Shown: in pieces, positions 1-9,211 of the stretch
Layout: every line of letters starts with the position of its first letter
Position numbering within the stretch: the stretch's first letter is position 1
Origin: Planctomycetales bacterium
GTDB taxonomy: Bacteria > Planctomycetota > Planctomycetia > Pirellulales > Lacipirellulaceae
Length of the DNA stretch: 64,000 nt
Direction of reading: 5' to 3'
NCBI GenBank assembly: GCA_020427155.1
Contig: JAGQOW010000006.1
Location: 1 to 64,000, forward strand
The notes under the pieces: generated by a model
Seen by the model: the letters and a program-made list of their open reading frames with translations, nothing else
What the model was told of the DNA's origin: nothing
Database searches by the model: none
Made by a program: the position numbers and the translations under genes

Positions 1-120
1 GTGGCACATATTGCAGATGTCGACTTTCAACTCCTTGCGGGTACTTCGAGTCTCGAAACTGTTACCGCAGCCGCAAGTGACCTTGGTATCGTGGTACTCG
101 GGATGGATGTCAGTCTGCAT
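1..120 (-). CDS. rpmE: 50S ribosomal protein L31, N-terminal part
   Basis: The reverse strand encodes 40 residues beginning [16 protein letters not shown] and running off the left edge. The opening DIHP, the CGCGN and the CNMCH pattern are typical of L31, a large-subunit ribosomal protein at the subunit interface. Cys16, Cys18, Cys36 and Cys39 form the CxC...CxxC set of the zinc-binding form, so this is not the zinc-free paralogue used under zinc starvation. The ATG at 120 follows an AAGGAA ribosome-binding site at proper distance. About half of the usual 65-75 residues is visible. Confidence 0.9.
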   Translation of the reverse strand, partial: MQTDIHPEYHDTKVTCGCGNSFETRSTRKELKVDICNMCH

Positions 121-418
121 GATACTTTTCCTTGAACAAAGCGTTCACTCGGCCTGAGAGCCGAAGACCCTCTAGTACCGCTAGTTTCGTACGTAAAGCG
201 AATCCCTGAAGATATCACTCCTGGCATGGTCTCACAAGGGCTGCTGGTGGCAGGATCAGGGCTCTCGCAACGGGGAAGGGCCTCGGGCGGCGGGAACCGC
301 AGAAAAGGACGTACCAAGCCAGCCTTGGCCCGAAACCATCTCCGTATAGCCAACTTCCCCAGCTCTGTTAGAATGCCCAGCGCCCTGACCACTCTCCCAT
401 CGACGATATCCCGCGAGC

Positions 419-1207
419 ATGCATCTCCTCAAGTCACTGCGACTCGCTTATCGTCTGCTCGCACTGGTGCTGGTCACTTGCATCTGCTGGGCCCTTTTCG
501 AAATTGCGCTCTTGCTACGCGGCAAGACCAAGCGTTCGGTGGTCGTTAATCGCTGGGTGCCAAGGTGGGCGCGATGCGGCTTATGGTTTTATGGCGTCAA
601 GGTATCTGCCCAGCGGCCAGACGGCAGCGTGGGCCCGATCTATCCTGCGACGGGAGCAAACGGGGTGGGAAGGATCTTTGTCATGAATCATCGTTCAGGA
701 TTGGATATCCCTATTTTGCTTACAATTGCCGAGGCTCACGTGATCAGCCGGCATGATCTTGCTAACTGGCCCTTGTTGGGGCGGACCTCCAAGCGAGTGG
801 GCACCCTGTTTGTCGACCGCGAATCGCGCCGCAGTGGCGCCAGCGTGTTGAGAGAAGTCGCCCGTGTACTAGCCGCGGGGGAAGGTGTGGCGATGTTTCC
901 TGAGGGAACTGCCTATGAAGGAGACGAAGTGCGAGAGTTCCACGCCGGAGCGTTCAATGCCGCGCTTCGTTCCGAAGCGGAGCTGGTGCCGCTGGGAATC
1001 GCCTATGGAAATGAGGATGCGTACTATCGCAAGGAGTCGTTTATGTCTCACACCAAGCGCGTTGCCATGCTGCCCTCATTGGAAGTGGCTGTCGAGGTTG
1101 GCGAGCCGGTAACCTGCGGAGATCGTTCCCCCGTCGAGATGAAGGAACTCGTGCGCAAGCAAGTGCAAGCGCTTGTGAATCGCGCGCGTACTCGACTCGA
1201 AGCCTAG
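419..1207 (+). CDS. 1-acyl-sn-glycerol-3-phosphate acyltransferase family (PlsC-like)
   Basis: 262 residues with a membrane segment at about 10-33 followed by an acyltransferase fold. The catalytic NHx4D motif is N90-H91 to D96 and the substrate-binding FPEG motif is 160-163. The family moves an acyl chain from acyl-ACP or acyl-CoA onto lysophosphatidate or related lysolipids at the inner face of the cytoplasmic membrane, giving phosphatidate for phospholipid synthesis. The exact acceptor cannot be read from sequence; ornithine-lipid and other lyso-lipid acyltransferases share these motifs. It is followed closely by a cupin gene on the same strand. Confidence 0.85.
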   Translation: MHLLKSLRLAYRLLALVLVTCICWALFEIALLLRGKTKRSVVVNRWVPRWARCGLWFYGVKVSAQRPDGSVGPIYPATGANGVGRIFVMNHRSGLDIPILLTIAEAHVISRHDLANWPLLGRTSKRVGTLFVDRESRRSGASVLREVARVLAAGEGVAMFPEGTAYEGDEVREFHAGAFNAALRSEAELVPLGIAYGNEDAYYRKESFMSHTKRVAMLPSLEVAVEVGEPVTCGDRSPVEMKELVRKQVQALVNRARTRLEA

Positions 1208-1270
1208 GCGAATCGTCTGGTGAACTGTAAGGCAGCAGCCAAAAAGGAATATCGCAAACGAGTATCAGCC

Positions 1271-1636
1271 ATGCCACAACTCATAGCCGCACCCACGATC
1301 ATCCAAGCTGCCGGCAACAAGCCGAAGCAGATCGAAGAGTATATCGGACGTCTCAACTCCGGAGAATCGGAAGTCAGCATCGCCAGGATGCAGTCGCCGC
1401 AAGGATGGGCAGAGCCTGGTCAGCGGCCAGAGTTCCGAGAATACACCGTGGTGCTTGTGGGTTCGCTAACGGTGGAACATGAAACAGGCGAATTCAAAGT
1501 TGAGGCAGGCCAAGCGATTGTGACTCAGCCCGGGGAATGGGTGCGCTACAGCACGCCAGAGAAAGGTGGCGCTGAGTACCTTGCCGTCTGCTTGCCAGCC
1601 TTTTCTCCCGACTCGGTACAGCGCGATAGCGAGTAA
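1271..1636 (+). CDS. Small cupin-domain protein
   Basis: 121 residues from the ATG at 1271 (an in-frame GTG at 1220 would add 17 residues). The middle and C-terminal half look like a single cupin barrel: a strand with an REYTVVLVGSL core, a loop around the VEAGQAI stretch and the QPGEWVRYSTP stretch. Metal-binding histidines of classical cupins are mostly absent (one His in VEHETGEF), so a metal-dependent enzyme is not assured. It lies 63 bases after the acyltransferase and converges with the next gene, leaving only 5 bases. Its function is unknown; ligand binding or isomerase roles are both possible. Confidence 0.65.
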   Translation: MPQLIAAPTIIQAAGNKPKQIEEYIGRLNSGESEVSIARMQSPQGWAEPGQRPEFREYTVVLVGSLTVEHETGEFKVEAGQAIVTQPGEWVRYSTPEKGGAEYLAVCLPAFSPDSVQRDSE

Positions 1637-1641
1637 ACGAT

Positions 1642-3720
1642 CTACGGCGACTCGCTTTCTTCGCTCGGCTCATCCTCGGAGCCTGCCGATTGCTGCAGGG
1701 TACGCGCTCGCAGCAGGTTTCCGTGGCGTTGGGGGGAATTGTCGGCTTGAAGCAGGTGGATTGCCTCGTCGATCTTTCCCAGCTTCTCATAGGTTCGAGC
1801 AAGGTTGTAGCGAGCCCCAGAAGCCCAGTCGCCGGCCGGCTCTGCTTCGAGAGTGCGTCTGCCTAGCCAATCGACGGCAATTTCAAAGTTGCCACGATCG
1901 TAACTCAACAATCCCAACCAATAACTGGCATCTCCTTTAGCCCGGCGATAGAGGCCTTGCTGTCCCGGATCAAGCTTGTCGAGTTGCGCATCGGGCGGAC
2001 GGATGTGACGGTCCTGATACAACTTGATCGCTTCGACATGGCCTCGCTTGGGTTCGGCAAGCGGGTTGTTCCGCTGTTGGAAGGGAACTTCTTTGGTCCC
2101 TTGAAAATGCAGCACCCGCGCTTTCCATAGCCGAGGACGCTGGGCAAACACCAAGAACCGCTGCGCTGCAGCAAGCCGATCAGTCGAGTTGATGCTCTGC
2201 TCCTCAAGCAGCGCTTCCCAAGGCCTCGGCCAGAGTTGGACCGAAGAGACATGCTCATTTTTTTCCAGCTCCGTGGCCAGATTGCGGCTTTCGACCGAAA
2301 GCACCACGAAGTTGTCGCCTTCGAGACCATTCTGCAATAGTGACGCACGGCGTGAGAGTTGCAGAGGCGCAGCGACCAGGTACGCCTTGACGCTCGACAA
2401 ATCTTCGACAGCGATCGGGTACTTGACCTCTTCGGTGCTGAGCGACTCCAGCCAAGATGGATTTGCCACGATCTCGGCCAAAGTTGCCACGCCGCTATTC
2501 CCGTTGCCGGGGATGGGCAAACCGAGACGGCTATCAAACAAGTACAACTGCCCATCGCTCAGCAGAGCCGGCAACAGGTCGCGGGTGGCAGCTTCGTCGC
2601 TCTCGTCGGACGGCTCTCCGAAACCAAGCAATACGACGTTGATATGTTGCTGTCGGCATAGTTCGGCAAACACCCAAGCCCTTTGCTCGACAGTACCATG
2701 CCCATACATCAGAGCCTGCCAAGGGCGAAAGACCACCTGGGGTCCCCCTGCGTCGTCGAGTTGGATGTTGCGAACGGTCCAATCGAAAAGGGCCGACGCG
2801 ACTTCCAGATCGGTCAGGCCTCCTGACTTGGCCCAGGCAGAGATATCGCGCATCCAAATGGCTTGCTGCAATTCTCGCGATTCAAAAGGCTGGAACGATT
2901 CGTGCTCCATTGCCTCGGCTGAAACGAACGGGGTCAGAAATTCTGAACTGCGTATGTGCTCGGGTAGACCTGACAGAAGCGGATCAGCTTGCCAGCCGGT
3001 TTCTCCAGAAGGAGTGTTTCTGAGCCACTGGTTCAGACGATCTAGCAGCAGAGCCAAGGCACTTTCATCTGGGCTCGGTTCCCAGTGAATGGCGGGTCTG
3101 CGCTGCTTGATGTAGCGGGTGAGCCGTACACGGATTTCGTTCATTCGTTTGTCGGAAAACCGCCAGATTTCGATTCGCTCTGGGGTGGGCACCATGCCAT
3201 TGAGCCCGACTTCGACGATCAATGCCGTGGCAGGCTTGACGGAGTCCAACCTGCGGACCGGAAGTTCCAGATAGGTTTCCTTGCGAATGCCAAACTCGCT
3301 GCTCTCCTCGTCTGCGGCAACGTAGTAGCGCACGATGTCGCCCGCCCTAACGCCCAATTTGCGGAAATCAACATTTCCCTGGGGCACCTCGAGGTAGTTG
3401 AACGGTCCATCCGGTACCGCAGGAGTGACGTTACACGTTGCAAGCACTTCTTTCCCATCAGTGCTCTTCGAGTCATCCAAGATCGGCCTGGGAGGGGCCA
3501 ATTCGAGCACGATCTCCTCTGGCAGCGCATTGAGGGCTGAGGAGATGGTTTCCAGCAGAATGGCTGAGTTCCCGCGCCGGCTCTGGGTCTGTTGCGCTGG
3601 AACTTCTGATTGGTTTGAACGCGGCGGGCTGTCTTTGCAACCCAGTGTCAGCGGCAAGACGCCCAACGCGCCGCACAAGATTGCCAGGGTAAAACGTAAC
3701 TTCATCTCCACAATTCTCAC
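1642..3720 (-). CDS. Lipoprotein with transglutaminase-like fold and C-terminal TPR
   Basis: 692 residues from a GTG at 3720. The start overlaps the kdsA stop in a GTGA and has GGAG five bases upstream, inside kdsA, which favours translational coupling over the ATG at 3705. A lipobox ending LTLGC predicts a lipid-anchored export product. Around residues 300-420 the sequence resembles a transglutaminase-like domain, but in the stretch [15 protein letters not shown] the position usually held by the catalytic Cys seems to be Val, so protease-type activity is doubtful. Residues 600-660 form TPR-like helices ([20 protein letters not shown]). This suggests a scaffold or binding protein at the outer envelope. 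Its exact role is unknown. Confidence 0.65.
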   Translation of the reverse strand: MRIVEMKLRFTLAILCGALGVLPLTLGCKDSPPRSNQSEVPAQQTQSRRGNSAILLETISSALNALPEEIVLELAPPRPILDDSKSTDGKEVLATCNVTPAVPDGPFNYLEVPQGNVDFRKLGVRAGDIVRYYVAADEESSEFGIRKETYLELPVRRLDSVKPATALIVEVGLNGMVPTPERIEIWRFSDKRMNEIRVRLTRYIKQRRPAIHWEPSPDESALALLLDRLNQWLRNTPSGETGWQADPLLSGLPEHIRSSEFLTPFVSAEAMEHESFQPFESRELQQAIWMRDISAWAKSGGLTDLEVASALFDWTVRNIQLDDAGGPQVVFRPWQALMYGHGTVEQRAWVFAELCRQQHINVVLLGFGEPSDESDEAATRDLLPALLSDGQLYLFDSRLGLPIPGNGNSGVATLAEIVANPSWLESLSTEEVKYPIAVEDLSSVKAYLVAAPLQLSRRASLLQNGLEGDNFVVLSVESRNLATELEKNEHVSSVQLWPRPWEALLEEQSINSTDRLAAAQRFLVFAQRPRLWKARVLHFQGTKEVPFQQRNNPLAEPKRGHVEAIKLYQDRHIRPPDAQLDKLDPGQQGLYRRAKGDASYWLGLLSYDRGNFEIAVDWLGRRTLEAEPAGDWASGARYNLARTYEKLGKIDEAIHLLQADNSPQRHGNLLRARTLQQSAGSEDEPSEESESP

Positions 3721-4556
3721 GAGGTCTCCGCAGGGCTGGCTATTGCTTGGCGGATTGCGAGTACACGGCGCATCACACCTTCGATTTCTCCCAACGGTAT
3801 CATATTGGGCCCGTCGCTGGGCGAACTGTCAGGATCAGGATGAGTTTCGCAGAACAACCCTTCGACACCAAGCGCCATCGCCGCCTTGGCCAGTGGCTCA
3901 ACCATGGCCCGCTTGCCGCCCGTCGCACCCCCTAATCCTCCCGGCTCTTGTACGCTATGGGTCGCATCGAAGACGACGGGGACGCCTAGCTCCTGCATTT
4001 CGGGAATGGCGCGCATGTCGTTCACCAGTCTTCCGTAGCCGAAAAAAGTTCCCCTCTCGCATAGCAGTATGTTCTCGCAACCGGCATCGGAGAGTTTGGT
4101 GACCACATATCGCATGTCGCCGGGGGCCATAAACTGAGCCTTCTTGACGTTTACAGCCCTGCCCGTTCGCGCGGCGGCAACCAGCAGATCGGTCTGGCGA
4201 GCGAGAAAGGCGGGGATCTGCAACAGTTGGCACACTTCACCTGCCGCTGCTGCTTGCGATGTCTCATGAACATCGGTGGTTACGGGCAAACCAGTCGAGT
4301 TCGCCACGGACTTCAATATCCGCAAGCCCTCGCCCAACCCCGGCCCGCGATAAGCATCGCTGCTGGTGCGATTGGCTTTGTCGAACGAGGCCTTGAATAC
4401 CAGTTGAAGCGAAAGTAGGTTTGCAACCCGACGCAGTTCTTCCGCGATTTCAAGCGTCAGTCGCTCGCTCTCCAGCACGCAGGGGCCAGCGATCCATAGC
4501 AGCGGCTCATCGGTGCCGCAGAGGTGAGGACCGACTCGGGCGGGATAATTTGGCAC
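3717..4556 (-). CDS. kdsA: 3-deoxy-8-phosphooctulonate (Kdo-8-P) synthase
   Basis: 279 residues, the normal family length. It condenses phosphoenolpyruvate with arabinose-5-phosphate to give Kdo-8-phosphate, the precursor of the inner-core sugar of lipopolysaccharide. Recognisable blocks are IAGPCVLES near the N-terminus, [10 protein letters not shown], the TDVHE turn, [10 protein letters not shown], and the closing DGPNMIPL. Its product feeds the Kdo transferase WaaA, whose gene is at 43875-45269. It is the first gene of a two-gene unit with the lipoprotein downstream, sharing a 4-base overlap. Together with waaA it indicates that this planctomycete makes Kdo-containing LPS. Confidence 0.95.
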   Translation of the reverse strand: MPNYPARVGPHLCGTDEPLLWIAGPCVLESERLTLEIAEELRRVANLLSLQLVFKASFDKANRTSSDAYRGPGLGEGLRILKSVANSTGLPVTTDVHETSQAAAAGEVCQLLQIPAFLARQTDLLVAAARTGRAVNVKKAQFMAPGDMRYVVTKLSDAGCENILLCERGTFFGYGRLVNDMRAIPEMQELGVPVVFDATHSVQEPGGLGGATGGKRAMVEPLAKAAMALGVEGLFCETHPDPDSSPSDGPNMIPLGEIEGVMRRVLAIRQAIASPAETS

Positions 4557-5352
4557 GAAGTATACCTTCCTGAATTGCCTAAGATTACGATGCCAAACCG
4601 TAATAAACTGCTAAACGTAAGTTCGCAGCAATATAATCTCGTTACTTTCTACGAACTACATTGCGGCTTGGTTCCGACCGCGAAAGCCACTGCAATTTGG
4701 CAATAGCCTTTGCATGGACAGTTCAAGTGTTGTCTCGAAACGAGAACCGGGCCAGTTTGACATGGACAACGGCTTCCACAAGCCAAGCGGAGCCAGGCTC
4801 TCTGCCCCCAGTTTAGCCATCGCCTTAACTAGCTGTCTACCAACCAGTTACAGCACAAGAAAACACTTGCGATCCCAATTTGGGACAATCTAGTCCTACT
4901 ATCTGTGCGGACAGCGTGAAGCCAGCGCCAACGAGGCGTATTGCTGCAAACTGCACAAGGCTAATGCAGTTCGATCTTGCTTAACACGTGGAAGTAAAGC
5001 CCAGCCGCACAGAATTCATAGGCTGAGCGGAGGGGCAGTTGTCTCACTTTAAACCCATACGAGAAAAAGGTTTATGTGGTTGTCTGCCATGCGGCAAGGA
5101 AGGCCGAGTCCGCTAGTTCGGCATACGAAATGCCCTAGAGTTAGTCGGCGTTCTCGCAGCCGAATCTGGCTTGCAGGATCCCGCTCAATCGTGCTGGCCC
5201 GCGGGGCCTCGGACGAACTGTGGCGAACTGGTTCAATTGCCCCTGACCGATTCGTTAAGTCAAAGAGTCTTTGGCTCGTCCGAGGCCCGCTTTTTTTGTA
5301 TGTCTGCGGGTAAACGAGGTTGAAGTCGCGTTTAGCACTCTCGCACGATCGC
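4557..5352. other. Long non-coding region between kdsA and a VWA gene
   Basis: About 800 bases without a convincing gene. The kdsA-proximal 150 bases are AT-rich and probably carry its promoter. Visible structure: a perfect palindrome TCCCAATTTGGGA at 4873-4885 followed by CAA, related to a motif at 49616-49636; an inverted repeat AACTGCA (4949-4955) and TGCAGTT (4965-4971); and the strong stem with a T-tract described separately at 5201-5297. The short open frames here have neither ribosome-binding sites nor recognisable products. Confidence 0.6.
5201..5297 (+). ncRNA. Candidate small structured RNA with terminator-like closing stem
   Basis: Bases 5201-5216 and 5276-5290 pair over 15 base pairs (GCGGG(g)CCTCGGACGA with its complement, one bulged G), enclosing 59 bases and followed at once by seven T. 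The T-tract lies only on the plus-strand side, so the element reads rightward. The loop is too long for a simple intrinsic terminator, which makes an independent small RNA with a closing stem more likely. No known RNA family was recognised (not tmRNA, RNase P or SRP by consensus). It lies downstream of no plus-strand gene. Confidence 0.4.
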
Positions 5353-6723
5353 TCATCTCGCTGTTACCGCTCTGCCCCATACCATGCCTGGTCCCTCATT
5401 GTGATAAAGACGAGGCCTCGCCTGAGCAGCAGTTTTTGCATCCTCTGAAACCTCAACCGGTCGGTACGTGCCTCGGTTGGCTTCGGCAACCAGTTGCAAC
5501 TCTTTGGCGGGCGTGCTGTTTGCTTTGACACCCATACCAAACGTGTTAATCGGAAATGCTCGACTGGGGCCATCGAGCAGCATCCGCTGTTTCGAGGCGG
5601 TTGTAAAAAGCCTTCCATCGGAGAGCAGGAAGACGGTGTCGGGGCGAATCACAGCTGCGGCAGCAAGTGCCTCGTCGATGCTGTTTCCCAGACACAGTTC
5701 GATGGTTTCGAGCCAGTCTCTCAAGAGCTGCTTGTTTTCATTGGTGGCATTCACAAAGTTTGTTGCTGACCGAGGGTAAAACAGCGGGTACACCGTGTCG
5801 CTGTAAAAGATGACATAGAACTGTTGCTTTGGCCGCAGCGATCCAACGCTATCGAGCAACTCGTCAATCAGCGTTTCGAGCTTTCCGCTTTGCATACCGC
5901 CGGAATTGTCGAGGATGTAAAGAATCCGGTTGCCCTCGACTTTGGTGCCAAAAAAGCTTGCAGTACCTGCCGAGCCGATGCCTTCTCCAAGCTCAGCAAG
6001 ACCGTTGCCGCTATCTCCAAAGAGCGCGCCGAGATCGCCTAATCCGTCATGCGGCACATTGAGATCACCTGTAAGATCAGCCAAAACCGACTCGGAGGAG
6101 AGATCTCCCAAGGCGGCTTCCTGAGGGTCGGGCAGTTGACTGGCGAGGTCAGTTTCTAAAGCATCGAGATCCTCGGCCGCATCGATTTCCAGGTTTTGCA
6201 GTGAAGTCTCGTCTTCGTAAGTGATCGGGCTGGCAACGAAGTCAAAAACCTCGTTCGTTTGTAGCGTCGTCAGCGTGAGAAAACTCAGGAGTAGCAGGAT
6301 GAGACCATAGATCGTCAGGCTCGCCAACCAGAACCGCCTGCCGCTTCGAACTGGCTCATCTTTCCTGATCGCCACCCGAAATTCGGGAACTCCGAGAGAG
6401 GGATCACTCGTTCGCTCAGACTGCAAGTCGTCAATCGATGTTTCGGGATCTGCAAAGCAGTGTTTTGCCTCAGGCTGCGCTTCGAGGGGTGTGCGAACAA
6501 ACGAACCACGGTATCGAGGCCCGCTTGCAGGGCGGGGTTTTCCCGAGAGCACCTGCTGCTTGAGATTGGCGGCAGCGGCTGCAGAGGCGTCGAAAGAGAA
6601 ATTCTTTGTGGCGTCTCCCTCCGGGCGGACAGTCGCGCGGTGCATACCATCTTTCCGATCCGTCGCAGGTCTGCTCGAATCGCTCGGCCGGTCTGGATTC
6701 TGATTGGTTTCAGGAGGAGGCAT
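5353..6723 (-). CDS. Membrane-anchored VWA-domain protein with altered MIDAS
   Basis: 456 residues. The cytoplasmic N-terminus is low-complexity and Pro/Ser-rich, one membrane helix spans about 131-153, then an acidic linker (170-250, rich in Asp, Leu and Gly) leads to a von Willebrand A domain from about 265 to the end. The metal-ion-dependent adhesion site reads D272-N-S274-G-G276 instead of DxSxS, so one metal ligand is Gly; later motifs such as FLLSDG remain. Such proteins are common in planctomycetes and are thought to sit in envelope assemblies, but no specific role is known. ATG at 6723 has no clear ribosome-binding site. It is divergent from the halogenase-like gene. Confidence 0.75.
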   Translation of the reverse strand: MPPPETNQNPDRPSDSSRPATDRKDGMHRATVRPEGDATKNFSFDASAAAAANLKQQVLSGKPRPASGPRYRGSFVRTPLEAQPEAKHCFADPETSIDDLQSERTSDPSLGVPEFRVAIRKDEPVRSGRRFWLASLTIYGLILLLLSFLTLTTLQTNEVFDFVASPITYEDETSLQNLEIDAAEDLDALETDLASQLPDPQEAALGDLSSESVLADLTGDLNVPHDGLGDLGALFGDSGNGLAELGEGIGSAGTASFFGTKVEGNRILYILDNSGGMQSGKLETLIDELLDSVGSLRPKQQFYVIFYSDTVYPLFYPRSATNFVNATNENKQLLRDWLETIELCLGNSIDEALAAAAVIRPDTVFLLSDGRLFTTASKQRMLLDGPSRAFPINTFGMGVKANSTPAKELQLVAEANRGTYRPVEVSEDAKTAAQARPRLYHNEGPGMVWGRAVTAR

Positions 6724-7085
6724 GGCAATGCACCGACTCGCTGGCTAGCCGCCCGGCGACGGGCTGACGACCCGCCGTCTACTCTTTGGCAAGTCCCGTG
6801 ATTGTATCAGCTCTGCTAGCAATGTGAAAATCAGCCAGCACTGCTCAGAAGGATCAACGATTAGGGCTAGCAGGGTAAGAAATCCCCAGTAGAGCGTATT
6901 CACTCGCAAACCACGGCATTTCTCGAGGTTTGCCACCCCCCGACTGCCGTTGATTCGTGAAGATTTGGGGCGAATTCGTTGAATCCCTACCCTCTAGGGT
7001 TCCGATGTTTCTTCTAGCTTGCCCAACAGGCAATCTCCTCACAACCGTCAGCGACCTTCGGATACTCCGAACTTCGGAGCTTGTC
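6724..7085. other. Divergent intergenic region
   Basis: 362 bases between the divergent VWA and halogenase-like genes, expected to hold both promoters. An in-frame GTG at 6957 could extend the right-hand protein by 43 residues, but that extension is not conserved-looking and lacks a ribosome-binding site. No repeat or clear operator was seen. Confidence 0.5.
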
Positions 7086-8186
7086 ATGAATCTGCACCCC
7101 AAGCCGCGGCCCTTTTGGCAACGTGTGATCATTATCCCTGCTCTATGCCTGTTGATGGGCTACAAGGCCTTTCACTTGCCAAGAAAAATGCTGCCTCGAG
7201 CGCTACGATCGATTGTGACGAACTGGAGCTATTCCATGTTCTGGATGCTGATTCGATCGGGTGTTACCCGGGCATATATCGATCAACCCTGTGAGTTCAA
7301 AGTTCCGGATTCCTTTGAGCCCAAGCTGGCTGTCGAAGGAGAGTACCACCTGGCCGCCCATCAGATTGAAGAGTTCTACAGGAACGGATTCATCGGTCCC
7401 TTCGATGCCTTTTCGCGAGAAGAGATGGCCGACTTCCGCCACGAAATGTTGGCGGTCGAGAATACAAAGTCGAAGACCTATGATTTCTGTACACCGCGCG
7501 ATCGCCACTTCGAAATGCCTCGACTGTGGAACTATATGACTTCCGCCGCGATTACCGAGCGGGTAGCGCAGCTCCTGGGTCCCGACTTGTTGTGCTGGCG
7601 ATCACAACTTTTTTATAAAGGCCCTCATTCACCAGCCATTCAATTTCATCAGGCCAGTACCTTTATGGTGGAAGACTATCTTGATCCGGCGCTCTTTCCG
7701 ACCGATCTGAGTGAGATCTTCCAACTCACGGTCTGGGTGGCCGTCGACGATGCGACGGCCGAAAATGGCTGTCTGCAATTCGTCCCAGGCACCCACGATT
7801 CGATCCGAACAATCACCTTTGGCGGCAATGAAGGCTTCTACGGAGCACAGTTCTCATTGGATTTTGATCCCGAAGCAAGCAAGATTGTCACCCTGCCGGT
7901 CAAGGCGGGGCAGTTTGTGATCTTCACCGAGCGTTGTATTCACGGTTCACCGCCAAACACTACAGACCGACATCGCCTGGCATTTAACATTCGAGTCATT
8001 CCGACCAATGTGCCCGTCTATCCCGACAAGGAAAAATATCGTTCGGTTTATAACGGCGGAAAATACTACTTGAAGAACTGGGGAGTGTCGGTCTTGCGAG
8101 GCGAAGACCGACACCAATTGAGCCGCAGCGTCGATCCGAGGGAATTGCACAAAGAGTTTTCGAGAGAAGTGCCTCGAGCCGCGTGA
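7086..8186 (+). CDS. Probable Fe(II)/2-oxoglutarate halogenase (SyrB2-like, PhyH superfamily)
   Basis: 366 residues from the ATG at 7086, preceded by GGAG at six bases. The C-terminal 270 residues belong to the phytanoyl-CoA dioxygenase superfamily. The metal motif that is H-x-D in hydroxylases reads H188-Q-A190 here; the distal ligand is H286 (CIHGSPP) and 2-oxoglutarate arginine candidates are R297 and R303. His-x-Ala/Gly with an open site for chloride is the hallmark of SyrB2, CytC3 and related halogenases. Other blocks match SyrB2 as I remember it: CWR before the motif, HQAxTF, TVW, NGCLQFxPGT, KAGQFxIF, and VYPD near the end. Residues 10-35 are hydrophobic and may touch the membrane. No NRPS carrier protein is nearby; the neighbour is an SDR. 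The substrate is unknown. Confidence 0.75.
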   Translation: MNLHPKPRPFWQRVIIIPALCLLMGYKAFHLPRKMLPRALRSIVTNWSYSMFWMLIRSGVTRAYIDQPCEFKVPDSFEPKLAVEGEYHLAAHQIEEFYRNGFIGPFDAFSREEMADFRHEMLAVENTKSKTYDFCTPRDRHFEMPRLWNYMTSAAITERVAQLLGPDLLCWRSQLFYKGPHSPAIQFHQASTFMVEDYLDPALFPTDLSEIFQLTVWVAVDDATAENGCLQFVPGTHDSIRTITFGGNEGFYGAQFSLDFDPEASKIVTLPVKAGQFVIFTERCIHGSPPNTTDRHRLAFNIRVIPTNVPVYPDKEKYRSVYNGGKYYLKNWGVSVLRGEDRHQLSRSVDPRELHKEFSREVPRAA

Positions 8187-8249
8187 GCTCGCCAGAGGGG
8201 CGTTGCCCACTCTTCGTGCGGACAACCAGTAGTTTTCTTAGAGGTCGAA

Positions 8250-9101
8250 ATGCGGACGATTCGAAAGAAAATCGCTCTCGTCACTGGTGCCGGGTCGGGC
8301 ATCGGCCGAGCGATTGCCTTGCGGCTCGCGCAGGAGGGGGCCGACCTCTTTCTCATCGATATCGCTGAAAAGGAACTCGCTGCGACGGTAGCCGCCGCCA
8401 AGTCGCGAGGCGCGTGTGCCGTGGGACGTTACTGCGATGTCAGCCAACAGCCGCAGATCTCGGCGTGCACTAGAGCCGTGATTGATCGTTGGGGCGGTGT
8501 CGATATTCTCGTAAACAATGCGGGCATCACCTACTACGGCGATACTGCGGAGATGAGTATCGAGCACTGCGAGAGGCTGCTGGCGATCAATCTCCACGCG
8601 CCAATCCAGTTCACTTGCGAGTTATTGCCAAGCATGCTTGAGCGAGAGGAAGCTCATGTGCTGAACGTGGCGAGTTTTTTTGGTTTAATCGGTTCACGCA
8701 AGCTCGCGGCCTATACCAGCAGCAAATTCGGACTGGTCGGCTTTAGCGAGTCGCTACGAGCTGAATACGGCCGGCGCGGCTTGGGAGTCACAGCGCTTTG
8801 CCCAGGCTTTGTAGATACCAATCTTTTCGCAACTGCTCCGAGAGGCAAGGACTTGTCGGAAAACAAGATTCCGCCGGGTTGGCTGCTGACGACGCCCGAA
8901 AAGATTGCCAAGCGGGCGATCAAAGCCATCTATCGTAATCAGGCATTGGTCGTTCAGCAGCCGTATGCCAAGCTGGCACATTTTGGCAAACGATTCTTCC
9001 CGAGTGTGATTGACTGGGCCCATCACGCAAGTCGACGCCGCAAGAAGCGAGCCGTACCGGAATTGCCTGAGGCCAGCACGACTCGCCACAGGGCCGCCTG
9101 A
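8250..9101 (+). CDS. Short-chain dehydrogenase/reductase (SDR)
   Basis: 283 residues with a classical SDR fold. The cofactor motif TGAGSGIG is at 12-19, NNAG at 89-92, and the catalytic set is Ser142, Tyr155 and Lys159 (YTSSK). It probably oxidises or reduces an alcohol or carbonyl with NAD(P)(H); the acidic residue D37 after the second strand hints at NAD(H), though this is weak. The tail after 260 is basic and rich in Arg, possibly for membrane contact. It starts 63 bases after the halogenase-like gene on the same strand, so the two may act on one metabolite. Confidence 0.85.
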   Translation: MRTIRKKIALVTGAGSGIGRAIALRLAQEGADLFLIDIAEKELAATVAAAKSRGACAVGRYCDVSQQPQISACTRAVIDRWGGVDILVNNAGITYYGDTAEMSIEHCERLLAINLHAPIQFTCELLPSMLEREEAHVLNVASFFGLIGSRKLAAYTSSKFGLVGFSESLRAEYGRRGLGVTALCPGFVDTNLFATAPRGKDLSENKIPPGWLLTTPEKIAKRAIKAIYRNQALVVQQPYAKLAHFGKRFFPSVIDWAHHASRRRKKRAVPELPEASTTRHRAA

Positions 9102-9211
9102 GCCAGCTTCTCTCATTCGAGTCTTATTCGAGGTGGGAAGTCTTCCTAGGCTTGAGGTTTCAATTGAAGTATCACTTGTCGTCGGCTGGTCGCGTCCGCT
9201 AGTTTGTGGAG

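Noticed and set aside
5228-5245. GGTTCAATTGCC resembling a tRNA T-loop
   Set aside because: The flanking stems do not pair; no cloverleaf can be drawn.
6957-7085. Upstream GTG start for the halogenase-like gene
   Set aside because: The ATG at 7086 has a GGAG at the correct distance; the extension lacks family character.
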